Source: Novosphingobium sp. (GTDB lineage Bacteria; Pseudomonadota; Alphaproteobacteria; Sphingomonadales; Sphingomonadaceae). From it: a DNA stretch of 64,000 bases. The notes beneath the pieces are model-generated. The model had not been told where the DNA came from and did no database searches. It saw nothing but the letters and a program-made list of their open reading frames with translations. Position numbers and translations under genes: made by a program. The stretch covers positions 664,046 through 728,045 of the forward strand of contig JACKKY010000004.1 of the NCBI GenBank assembly GCA_024236175.1, written 5' to 3'. Shown piece by piece: positions 33,801-41,817 of the stretch (positions within the stretch are counted from its first letter, which is position 1; the number at the start of each line of letters is the position of its first letter).

Positions 33801-35729
33801 TCACTTGCCGGGCAGGCTGCGAACGTAGGCAGCGACGTCGATAACGTCCTTCTCCTGCAACGTGCCGGGGAACAGTTTCGGCATGCGTGGCCCCGGCTGC
33901 TTGATGAACGCAACCGCTTCGTCCTGGCTGTAGCGGGCGGCCAGCCCGGCGAGCGGCGGCCCGGCACCGCCCTGCCCCTGCGCGCCGTGGCAGACCGCGC
34001 AGCTGACGCGATAGATCGACTGTCCGTGCGCGACATCGGCGACGGCCGATGCGGGAGCGGCTGCAGCCGTCGCGCTTTCCGGCACGCTGTAGATAATCAT
34101 CGTCGGTATGCCGGTCGCGCCGGTCCATGACGAGCGCGAGATGTTGCCCGAGCTCACCGCCACATACTGGCGGCCGCGAATGCGATAGGTGATGATGCCG
34201 CCGGCGATCGCCCCGCCGGTATCGATCTTGCGCAGCACCGAACCGTCCGAAGTGCGCAGGGCATAGAACAGCCCCGACGTGTCGCCGGCGAAGGTGACCC
34301 CGCCGCCGGTCGGCGTGATCGCGCCTATCACGGGAGCCGGCGTGCGGTATTTCCAGCGCGGCTTTCCGGTCTTCGCGTCCAGCGCCATGATCCAGCCGGT
34401 AGCTTCGGAATCGCCGCGCTCCATCCGTCCGCCGACATAGGGCTGGCCGGGAACGTAGGGCCCGTACTCGGTCTTGGTGAGGTAATAGCACCAGTCGACC
34501 GAGCCCACGACCAGCAGCCCGGCCTTGGGATCGTAACCGGGCGAGCTGTATTCCACGCCGCCCTTGGCGCCCGGGCACACCCGTACGCCCTCGAACGTCG
34601 GGACGGCATCGAAATTGTCGATCGTGGTGACCGGCTGCTTCCAGACCAGCCTGTGGCTCTTGCGATCGACCATGTAGACATGGCCGTCCTTAGATGCCTG
34701 GGCGAGCAGCTTGCGCCCGCCGACCTCGATCAGGATGCCGGGCGGCGAGACCCCGTAGTCGTGGCTGTCGTTCGGCAGCGACTGGTAATGCCACAGATAC
34801 TTGCCGGTCCGCGCGTCGATCACCACCGCCGAATTTGTGAAGAGGTTGTCTCCCTTGCGCACGTCGGGATCGAAGGCCGGGGCGGGATTGGCCACCGGCA
34901 CGAACAGTTCCCCGGTCGCCGGGTCGAGCGTGTAGGTCGACCAGGTGCCGCCGCCGCCGTGCTTCCAGCTGTCGCCGCGCCACGTATCGTTGCCGAATTC
35001 GCCCGGGCCAGGAATGAGGTTGAAGGTCCACAGCTTCTCGCCGGTCTTCGCATCGAACGCCATCAGCCGGCCCCGGATGCCGAGATCGCCGGCGGCTATG
35101 CCGATGTAGACCTTGCCGTCCCACACCAGCGGCGCGGCGTTCATGTATTCGCCGCGCTTCGGGTCCGCGCCCTTGACCCGCCACAGCTCATGGCCGGTCA
35201 TCGCGTCGTAGGCGACGAGGCGCCCGTCCCCGGTGCCGCGGTAGAGCTTGCCTTGCCAGTGGGCGGCGCCGCGATTGGCGTTGTAGACCTCCGCCTCGTC
35301 GAACGGATAGATCGCCTTCCACACCACATCGCAATTGGTCGGCTCGATGGCGATGGTCGCCTGCGCCGCCGTGACATAGATCATGCCGTTTACCAGGATC
35401 GTGCCCGCCGAGAACGGCCCCGGGCCCGAGACGCGGACGCGGCAGACTTCCTCGAGCTGGCCGACATTGGACTCGTCGATCATCGCAAGATTGCTGAAGC
35501 GCTTGCCGTCGATCGTGCGGTTGTAGAACGGCCAGTCGGTATCGCCCGGCCCCGGCGACGCGACCTGCGGCGGCAGCTCCGTCACGTCCAGGTCCATCTG
35601 CTGGATCGCGTCCGCGTTCTTCGCCAGCGGCGAATCGCCAGGCTGCCCCGGCACCGCGCTTGCCAGACCCGATGCCAGCACCGCAACCAGCGCGCCTCCC
35701 GCGAGCAATCGCTTGCGTATCAATGCCAC
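33801..35729 (-). CDS. PQQ-dependent dehydrogenase with C-terminal cytochrome c
   Basis: A 642-aa exported quinohaemoprotein. The cleavable signal peptide MALIRKRLLAGGALVAVLASGLASA precedes the propeller domain with repeats such as DARTGKYLWHY and FDAKTGEKLW. The catalytic Asp is in NDSHDYGVSPPG. The C-terminal cytochrome c has CAVCH near residue 572 and a Met-containing PRMPKLFPGTL segment. The vicinal Cys pair of classical PQQ-ADHs is not present (EVYNANRG). Its start lies 15 bp after the molybdopterin oxidoreductase stop, so the two are co-transcribed. It differs substantially from the other PQQ enzyme at 19220. Confidence 0.93.
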   Translation of the reverse strand: MALIRKRLLAGGALVAVLASGLASAVPGQPGDSPLAKNADAIQQMDLDVTELPPQVASPGPGDTDWPFYNRTIDGKRFSNLAMIDESNVGQLEEVCRVRVSGPGPFSAGTILVNGMIYVTAAQATIAIEPTNCDVVWKAIYPFDEAEVYNANRGAAHWQGKLYRGTGDGRLVAYDAMTGHELWRVKGADPKRGEYMNAAPLVWDGKVYIGIAAGDLGIRGRLMAFDAKTGEKLWTFNLIPGPGEFGNDTWRGDSWKHGGGGTWSTYTLDPATGELFVPVANPAPAFDPDVRKGDNLFTNSAVVIDARTGKYLWHYQSLPNDSHDYGVSPPGILIEVGGRKLLAQASKDGHVYMVDRKSHRLVWKQPVTTIDNFDAVPTFEGVRVCPGAKGGVEYSSPGYDPKAGLLVVGSVDWCYYLTKTEYGPYVPGQPYVGGRMERGDSEATGWIMALDAKTGKPRWKYRTPAPVIGAITPTGGGVTFAGDTSGLFYALRTSDGSVLRKIDTGGAIAGGIITYRIRGRQYVAVSSGNISRSSWTGATGIPTMIIYSVPESATAAAAPASAVADVAHGQSIYRVSCAVCHGAQGQGGAGPPLAGLAARYSQDEAVAFIKQPGPRMPKLFPGTLQEKDVIDVAAYVRSLPGK

Positions 35730-35744
35730 GTCCTTCGCCTCCCC

Positions 35745-37898
35745 CTAGCCGGCCCTGCTGACATTCACCGGCACCGCGGACATGCGCGGCATCATGTTGA
35801 CGCTCGCAAGATCGCGGTCGTCGGCGATCAGCAGGTTGGTATTGACGCCGGGACCATCCTCGTCGGGCAGGCCGCCCCAGCAATGCGAGATCGAGACCAC
35901 GCCGGGCCGAACCGCCTCGTCCGGCTGGGCGACGGTTTCGATGGTGCCGTGATCGGACGCAATCTCCACCCGGTCGCCCGGCGCGATGCCGAGCGCATCG
36001 AACTCGGCCGGGTTCATGTAGGCGGGGTTCACCGGATCGTATTTCAGCGTACCTTCAAGGTTGTTGCCGACGCTGTTCATCACCCGGTTCATCCGCCGCG
36101 AGATCAACAGGTGCGAATGTCCCGGCCCCGGCCCGGGCGCCTGCGCGAGGTCCGAAGCGAGGAATTCCTCGATCTCGGCCGCGACGTCTTCCGGCATGAC
36201 ATCGAAACGCCCGTTCGCTTCCGGCCGGGCCGGCTGGACCATGGCCGAGGGGTGGTCGTAGATGCGACCGGAGGGATATTGCCTGAGGTCCGCCTTCAGC
36301 TCGGCGAGCGTTATCCGCCCGTGCGCGGCCCGCATTTCGAGCATGTCGTCCGTGCTCGGCGGCTGGTTTACGCCGAAGTCCAGGTCGAAGCCGGAGAACT
36401 TCATGTCGAGGCCCAGCCGCTTGGCGATCGCCCAATAGGGATACCAGTCCTCGACGAGGTCCGCGCCTTCCGGGGGATCGATCACCGGCGGCGCATATTG
36501 CGACCAGCTGATCGTGCCGATGTTGCTGCCGGGCACGGCGATCGGCAGGTCGGGCCGCTCGTACATCATCGTCGGCGGCAGCACGTAATGGGCGAGCTTG
36601 GCCGTCGTCGAGAGATAGGGGTCCATCACCACGAGCAGTTCGAGGTCCCGGAAGGCCTCGACCGCCTTCTTCTGGTCGGGAAGGCAGGTGGCGGGGTTCG
36701 AACCGCTGACGAACATCGCGCGGATCTGGCCCTTGCCGGGCGTGAGGATCTCTTCGGCCAGGGTGCTGGCGAGACGATCGTAGCCGAGCATGCCGACGCC
36801 ACGGATGCGGCTGGGCGGATGGTTGTTCCAGCTGCGCGGCGGGGGGATCACTTCGGCGCGGATCGGATCGGCCGGGTTGATCATGTCGACCACCGCCTTC
36901 TGCCCCGCCTGCCGGAAGCGCCCGCAGATGATGTTCAGCGAATCGACGAGATGCTGCATCGTGTTCGAGAACGGCGACATCGACGGCCCCGTCGCCGCGA
37001 ATGCCGCGCCGCTGGCGCTGTCCTTCGCGAACATCTTCGCCGCCGCCCGGATCTGGCCCGGCTCAAGCCCCGCGACGCGTTCCGCGAAATCGGGCGTGAA
37101 GCGATCGACGGCTTTCCTCAGGTCGGCGATCCGGTCCGCGCCGACGTGCCTGGCGACGAATTCCTTGTTCTCCCATCCTTCGTCCAGGATGGTGCGGACC
37201 ATGGCCCCGGCGATGGCGGTGTCGCGCCCCGGCAGGGGCTGGAGATGCAGGTCCGCGAAATAGGCGGTCTCGCTCCTGCGCGGATCGATGCAGATCAGCT
37301 TGAGGCCGCGTTCCTTCGCCTGCTTGAGCGTGCGCAGCGGGTCCGGCCCCATCACCGGCATCGTCGAATGCGAGATCACGGGATTGCAGCCGAAGAACAG
37401 CAGCACCTCGGACTGGGAGATGTCGTGCAGCCCCGCCCCCCAGCCGCCCTGCCTCTCGAAGCTGACCAGCTTGGCCGACTGGTCGATCGTGTTCACCGAA
37501 TAGAACTGGTTGGAGCCGAGCGCGGACAGGAAATCGAGCTGGATCATGTGAGTCGAATAGAGCGAGCCGGACGTGCCCTTGAACGTCCCAACCGCTTCCG
37601 GTCCGCAGCGCTCCACGATCCCGCGCAACCTGTCGGAAATCTCGTCGAGCGCCTGCTCGCTCTCGATCTCGGCGAAGCTGCCGTCGGGCTGGCGCTTGAG
37701 CGGCCGCAGCAGCCGCGCCGGGCCGTGGTGCGCCTCTTCCGCCTGCAGCCCCTTGAAGCAGACATAGCCCCTGGACATCGGGTTCTGCTTGTCGCCCTTC
37801 ACGGCGACGATGCGGTCGGTCTCGTTTTCGATGGTCAGCACAACGCCGCAATGCGCAGCGCATATGCGACAGAATGACCTTGCCTGCCTGGTCGCCAT
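35745..37898 (-). CDS. Molybdopterin oxidoreductase, DMSO-reductase superfamily
   Basis: A 717-aa catalytic subunit. An N-terminal 4Fe-4S binding pattern CRICAAHC with a later VCFKG, then bis-MGD domains with LFFGCNPVISHSTMP, IDPRRSETAYFADLHLQPLPGRD and a C-terminal domain ending in MPRMSAVPVNV. No Tat signal is visible, so it should be cytoplasmic, close to formate dehydrogenase/assimilatory nitrate reductase-like orphans. ATG 37896-37898 follows GGGAGAG. There is no adjacent iron-sulfur or membrane subunit. Its partner gene is a periplasmic PQQ-cytochrome c dehydrogenase, an unusual pairing. The substrate is unknown. Confidence 0.92.
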   Translation of the reverse strand: MATRQARSFCRICAAHCGVVLTIENETDRIVAVKGDKQNPMSRGYVCFKGLQAEEAHHGPARLLRPLKRQPDGSFAEIESEQALDEISDRLRGIVERCGPEAVGTFKGTSGSLYSTHMIQLDFLSALGSNQFYSVNTIDQSAKLVSFERQGGWGAGLHDISQSEVLLFFGCNPVISHSTMPVMGPDPLRTLKQAKERGLKLICIDPRRSETAYFADLHLQPLPGRDTAIAGAMVRTILDEGWENKEFVARHVGADRIADLRKAVDRFTPDFAERVAGLEPGQIRAAAKMFAKDSASGAAFAATGPSMSPFSNTMQHLVDSLNIICGRFRQAGQKAVVDMINPADPIRAEVIPPPRSWNNHPPSRIRGVGMLGYDRLASTLAEEILTPGKGQIRAMFVSGSNPATCLPDQKKAVEAFRDLELLVVMDPYLSTTAKLAHYVLPPTMMYERPDLPIAVPGSNIGTISWSQYAPPVIDPPEGADLVEDWYPYWAIAKRLGLDMKFSGFDLDFGVNQPPSTDDMLEMRAAHGRITLAELKADLRQYPSGRIYDHPSAMVQPARPEANGRFDVMPEDVAAEIEEFLASDLAQAPGPGPGHSHLLISRRMNRVMNSVGNNLEGTLKYDPVNPAYMNPAEFDALGIAPGDRVEIASDHGTIETVAQPDEAVRPGVVSISHCWGGLPDEDGPGVNTNLLIADDRDLASVNMMPRMSAVPVNVSRAG

Positions 37899-38095
37899 AA
37901 ACTCTCCCAAGGGTGTTTTTCGTCACCTTATACACATTGGCGCACGGCGCAATTCGTCGGACGGGGGTTCGGTGCCGCGGGCGCGACGAACTGCCGGCGC
38001 CCGTGCGTCGGGCAAGCGGACCCTCTCGACTACTGCAGTGCAATATGCTTGGGATTGCGTTTCGACTGCCGGCCCCGACCACAAGAGGAGAACGC

Positions 38096-39694
38096 ATGCT
38101 TGGTGCAATGCAGGACTGGGAGCTTCGGGTATCGCTGCTCGCCGATCACGCCGCGCGCGAATACGGCAGCCGCGAAATCGTCACGCGCTGGTCCGACGGC
38201 AGCGAGACGCGCACCAACTGGGGGGAGATCCGCCGCGATGCGCTGAAGATGGTGCAGGCACTGCGCCGGCTGGGCATCGCCAAGGGCGACCGGGTGGCGA
38301 CGCTGGGGATGAACCACGGCCCGCACCTCGTCACCTGGTACGGCGCGACCGGCGCGGGCGGCATCCTCCACACGATCAACCCCCGCCTGTTCGACGACCA
38401 GCTCGAATACATCGCCAACCATGCCGAGGACCGGGTGCTGATCTACGATTCGGCGTTCCAGCCGATCATCGACCGGATGCGCCCCCGCTGGAAGTCGATC
38501 GAGCATTACATCTGCTTCGATTCGGGCGAACACGCGACGCCGTTCGACGAATGGATCGGCGCCGAGGACGGCGATGCCGAATGGACCGGAGGCGACGAGC
38601 GCGATCCCTGCATGCTGTGCTACACCAGCGGCACCACCGGCAATCCCAAGGGCGTGCTGTTCGAGCATCGCTCCAACATGCTGCACACCTATGCCGCGAT
38701 CATGCCGCAATGCCTCGATCTCGACGCGCGCTCGGTGGTCCTGCCGGTCGTGCCGATGTTCCACGCGAACAACTGGGGCTTCCCCTGGGCGGCCGCGGCG
38801 GTGGGCGCCAAGCTGGTCTATTGCGCCAACAACGATCCCGAAAATCTCTGCGACCTGATCGGCAACGAGCGCGTGAACTACCTTGCCGGGGTGCCGACGG
38901 TGTGGCTCAGCCTGTGCCAGCATGTCGACGCCAAGGGCGAGGACCTGCCGCCGATCACCCACGCGCTGACCGGCGGTTCGGCGATGCCGCGCGCGATGAT
39001 CGAGCGGCTGATGAAAGCCGGCATCCGCGTCGCCCATGCCTGGGGCATGACCGAGACTTCGCCGATCTCGACCATCGCCTATGAATCGCCCGACTGGGAA
39101 GACCTCGACCTCGACGCCAGGGTCGCGCTCAAGGCCAAGCAGGGCAAGGCGCTGTTCGGCGTCGAGCTGCGCACGGTCGATCTCGACGATCCGGCCAGGG
39201 TGCTGCCGCGCGACGGCAAGGCGTCGGGCGCGCTGCAGGTGCGCGGCCCCTGGGTGATCAGGCGCTATTTCAAGGCGGAGCAGGACGCGGCCGACAAGGA
39301 CCAGTGGTTCGATACCGGCGATGTCGCGACGATCCATCCCGACGGCACCCTGCAGCTGACCGACCGCACCAAGGACGTGATCAAGTCGGGCGGCGAGTGG
39401 ATCAGCTCAGTGGAACTGGAAAACGCGGCCATCGCCCATCCGGCGGTCGCGGAAGCGGCGGCGATCGGCGTGTTCCACCCCAAATGGGACGAACGACCGA
39501 TCCTGGTGGTCGTCAGGAAACCGGAAATGGACGTCACCGGCGAGGAACTGCGCGCGCTGCTGGCCGAGAAGGTCGCAAAGTGGTGGCTGCCCGACGCGGT
39601 CGAATTCGTCGACGAGATCCCGCACACCGGCACCGGCAAGATCAGCAAGAAGGACCTGCGCGAACAGTTCGCCGACTACCGCCTGCCGGAGTGA
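38096..39694 (+). CDS. AMP-binding acyl-CoA synthetase
   Basis: A 532-aa adenylate-forming ligase. P-loop LCYTSGTTGNPKGVLFEH at about residues 174-191, AWGMTETSP at about 322, DTGD at about 408, and the C-terminal GTGKISKKDLREQ with the catalytic Lys. It resembles medium/long-chain fatty acyl-CoA and 3-methylmercaptopropionyl-CoA ligases (DmdB-like). ATG 38096 follows AAGAGGAGA (about 38083). It diverges from the molybdopterin oxidoreductase and would activate the acid product of this cluster. A palindromic element begins 27 bp after its stop. Confidence 0.93.
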   Translation: MLGAMQDWELRVSLLADHAAREYGSREIVTRWSDGSETRTNWGEIRRDALKMVQALRRLGIAKGDRVATLGMNHGPHLVTWYGATGAGGILHTINPRLFDDQLEYIANHAEDRVLIYDSAFQPIIDRMRPRWKSIEHYICFDSGEHATPFDEWIGAEDGDAEWTGGDERDPCMLCYTSGTTGNPKGVLFEHRSNMLHTYAAIMPQCLDLDARSVVLPVVPMFHANNWGFPWAAAAVGAKLVYCANNDPENLCDLIGNERVNYLAGVPTVWLSLCQHVDAKGEDLPPITHALTGGSAMPRAMIERLMKAGIRVAHAWGMTETSPISTIAYESPDWEDLDLDARVALKAKQGKALFGVELRTVDLDDPARVLPRDGKASGALQVRGPWVIRRYFKAEQDAADKDQWFDTGDVATIHPDGTLQLTDRTKDVIKSGGEWISSVELENAAIAHPAVAEAAAIGVFHPKWDERPILVVVRKPEMDVTGEELRALLAEKVAKWWLPDAVEFVDEIPHTGTGKISKKDLREQFADYRLPE

Positions 39695-39721
39695 ACGCGC
39701 AGCACAGCGGCCCTAAACCTT

Positions 39722-39792
39722 CGTCATTCCCGCGAAAGCGGGAACCCAGCAGCAACGTCGGAACTGGGTTCCCGCTTTCGCGGGAATGACGA
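39722..39792. repeat. Palindromic two-hairpin intergenic element, copy 3
   Basis: Half-sites at 39722-39749 and 39764-39792 are near-perfect inverted copies of each other, giving the tightest member of the family (71 bp). Each half contains a CCCGC stem with GAAA or TTTC loop. Because it sits just after a + strand gene it may also act as a 3' transcript boundary. Confidence 0.92.
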
Positions 39793-40288
39793 AAGCAGGA
39801 CGTGCCACATCCTCCGCTGGCGAATGCGGAAATTACGCCGGGGTTAGGAAACGAACCGCGCGGCCGGCGCGGCGTCAGGGACGGGCCGCGTGCCGGGGGC
39901 GGGCGGAAGGAAATAGCGAACGACCGGGGCGCCCAACCGCTGCGCCGGTCCGGTTCGGCCCGTTTCGGCGACCGGCCGGAGAAGGCGCGCCGGGCTCGCG
40001 GCGCGCGCCTTTCCCCTCGCGGCTGATTGCGCCGCGCCAATGGCGGGTTGCCTCGGTTCCCTGCAGGGCCCGCCAGTGCGTCGGCAGGATGAGGAAATGG
40101 ATCGCGAACCCGCTAACATCCGGATCTGCCGCGTCTGGCGCTGTTCGGCTTCGCCTGGGGCTACCGCCCGATGGCACAGGCCCACGCGCCGGCCGCGTCC
40201 GCTGCCATCCCGAAGGACGGGAGCGGGAGGGAGAAAGGCAGGCCGGCCCTGCCTGCTCCCGGTTCTGCCTCGTGAAGGAGGCGGCGAA
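39793..40288. other. About 500 bp without a convincing gene
   Basis: All six frames give only arginine/proline-rich products typical of GC-rich non-coding DNA. One exception is worth recording. A + strand frame from about 40110 reads LPRLALFGFAWGYRPMAQAH and continues to a stop near 40275, looking like a signal-peptide end; a possible start (MRKWIANPLTSG, ATG 40089) lies in a different frame, so an intact gene would need a frameshift. The right end is the promoter at 40289. The stretch may be the scar of a lost gene. Confidence 0.5.
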
Positions 40289-40317
40289 CATATAACCTAT
40301 TTGGTTATATTTGTCAA
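40289..40317 (-). promoter_or_regulatory. Sigma-70-like promoter with embedded palindromic operator
   Basis: On the minus strand TTGACA (40312-40317) and TATATG (40289-40294) are 17 bp apart. The spacer and -10 are covered by a perfect inverted repeat, ATATAACC-N5-GGTTATAT (40290-40297 and 40303-40310). This is the layout of a repressor-controlled promoter firing leftwards, but no recognisable gene follows it on that strand. Confidence 0.65.
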
Positions 40318-40392
40318 GAGCGACATCCCGATCCAGCCCTTCCCCCCTTGGGAGAAGGACGCGGTTTGAAACAGTGGTGGGATATCCGACTT

Positions 40393-40409
40393 CGCGCCCC
40401 AGGGGCGCG
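40393..40409 (-). terminator. Hairpin directly after PHA depolymerase stop
   Basis: CGCGCCCC (40393-40400) and GGGGCGCG (40402-40409) form a compact GC stem immediately next to the stop codon at 40410. No T-run follows on the minus strand, so it is a weak intrinsic terminator at best. Confidence 0.4.
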
Positions 40410-41660
40410 TCAGGCTTCCGCTTCGACCGGGAACTTGATCGTATCGGTCTGGGCGTCGTCGATGAAGTCGCGGATCACCGGATAGATGTGCTTCTGGAAC
40501 TTCGATCCGGAGAACACGCCGTAATGGCCGACGCCTTCCTGGATGTAGTTCTTGCGCTTGCCCGACGGGATGCCGCTGAACACGTCGTGCGCGGCTTCGG
40601 TCTGGCCCGGCGGGCAGAAATTGTCGTTCTCGCCTTCCACCGTCAGCAGGCACATGTCGTGCACGGCGGTGAAATCGACCGGCTTGCCCTCGAAGGTCAT
40701 CTGCCCGGTGGGGATGTGATGCTCGACGAACACCTTCTGCAGCGTGTCGAGGTAGAAATCCTCGGCCATGTCGAGCACCGCGAAATACTCGTCGTAGAAG
40801 TCGCGGAACTTCTGCAGCGCTTCCTCATCGCCCTTGAGCGAATTCCGGACGAAGTTGAAATACTGCTTAATGTGCGGTTTCGGGTTCAGCATGATGAACC
40901 CGGAAAGCTGGAAGAACCCGGGATAGACCTTGCGGCCGCTGCCCGGATAGCCCTTCGGAATGGTGTGGATGTTGTTCCGCTGGAACGCCCTGAGCGGGAT
41001 CTTGTCCGCCATCTTGTTGATGAAGATCGGGCTCACCCGCGTATCGACCGGCCCGCCCATCAGCGTGAGGCTGGCCGGAACCAGCTCGGGATTGCGCTCG
41101 GCCAGCACGGCGACGGCGACCATGGCCGGCGGCGCGGCCTGGCAGGTCGCGACCAGGTGCGTGCCCGGCCCCAGGGTCTCGATGAAGTGGATCAGATGCG
41201 CGACATATTCGTCGAAGCCGAACCGGCCTTCTTCGACCGGCACTTCGCGCGCGTCCTTCCAGTCGGTGATATAGGGATCGAAATCGCGCGCGAACCCGCG
41301 GATCGTGTCCTGCAGCAGGGTGGCGAAATGGCCAGACAGCGCGGCCGCGATCAGCACCTTGGGCTTGCCTTCGGCTTCCGGCACCTCGAAATTGAGAAGA
41401 TCGGCGAACGGCAGGCTTTCGACCACGCGTTCGCTGAACACCACATCGATGTCGCCGAGATGCTCCCAGACCTGGTAGCGGGGCTTGCCATAGTCCTTCA
41501 TCGCCCTTGCGGGGAGCTCGCACGCGGTCGCCAGCGCCCGCATGGTGAAGGTGTCGCGCCATGGATTGCGTTCGTCCCGGGCCATGTGATGGCCCAGGTC
41601 CATGAGCTTCGCCATGGGCCGGACGCTGCGGCGAACCGCTTCATAGGCGCTATAGATCAA
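40410..41660 (-). CDS. phaZ: Intracellular polyhydroxyalkanoate depolymerase
   Basis: A 416-aa intracellular PHA depolymerase of the short-chain-length type. It starts MIYSAYEAVRRSVRPMAKL as usual for the family. The nucleophile is Cys in LVATCQAAPPA (about residue 181), as in the Ralstonia i-depolymerase. The acid is in VEGENDNFCPPGQT and the His in GVGHYGVFSGSKF. It releases hydroxyacid monomers from native granules. It lies downstream of the PHA synthase gene on the same strand with a 157-bp gap, so the two may have separate promoters. No phasin or PhaR gene is visible here. Confidence 0.94.
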   Translation of the reverse strand: MIYSAYEAVRRSVRPMAKLMDLGHHMARDERNPWRDTFTMRALATACELPARAMKDYGKPRYQVWEHLGDIDVVFSERVVESLPFADLLNFEVPEAEGKPKVLIAAALSGHFATLLQDTIRGFARDFDPYITDWKDAREVPVEEGRFGFDEYVAHLIHFIETLGPGTHLVATCQAAPPAMVAVAVLAERNPELVPASLTLMGGPVDTRVSPIFINKMADKIPLRAFQRNNIHTIPKGYPGSGRKVYPGFFQLSGFIMLNPKPHIKQYFNFVRNSLKGDEEALQKFRDFYDEYFAVLDMAEDFYLDTLQKVFVEHHIPTGQMTFEGKPVDFTAVHDMCLLTVEGENDNFCPPGQTEAAHDVFSGIPSGKRKNYIQEGVGHYGVFSGSKFQKHIYPVIRDFIDDAQTDTIKFPVEAEA

Positions 41661-41817
41661 GAGCGTTCCCCTAGGTTGTTTCGGACGTCACCCGGCAGTT
41701 TTGCCGCAGTGCACAATAGCATACATATGGTTTCAATTCCCTGCACGCAATGCGCTAATGTCCGGGAAGCCCGCAAATGGCCGTTTCGGGACGGTTTGCG
41801 CCGCTTTCACCCCGGAA

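Noticed and set aside
34653..37877. A very long open frame on the + strand opposite the PQQ-dehydrogenase and molybdopterin oxidoreductase genes
   Set aside because: The product is a repetitive Arg/Asp/His/Leu-rich sequence with no family resemblance; it is the usual antisense shadow of GC-rich codon usage.
37899..38095. Clear sigma-70 promoter for the molybdopterin oxidoreductase
   Set aside because: A TATAAG -10-like box is present on the minus strand but no acceptable -35 stands at 16-18 bp.
39875..40291. Minus-strand frame starting at ATG 40289-40291 beneath the TTGACA/TATATG promoter
   Set aside because: Its ATG lies inside the -10 box, so it could not be on the transcript, and the product is Arg/Pro/Gly-rich with no domain.
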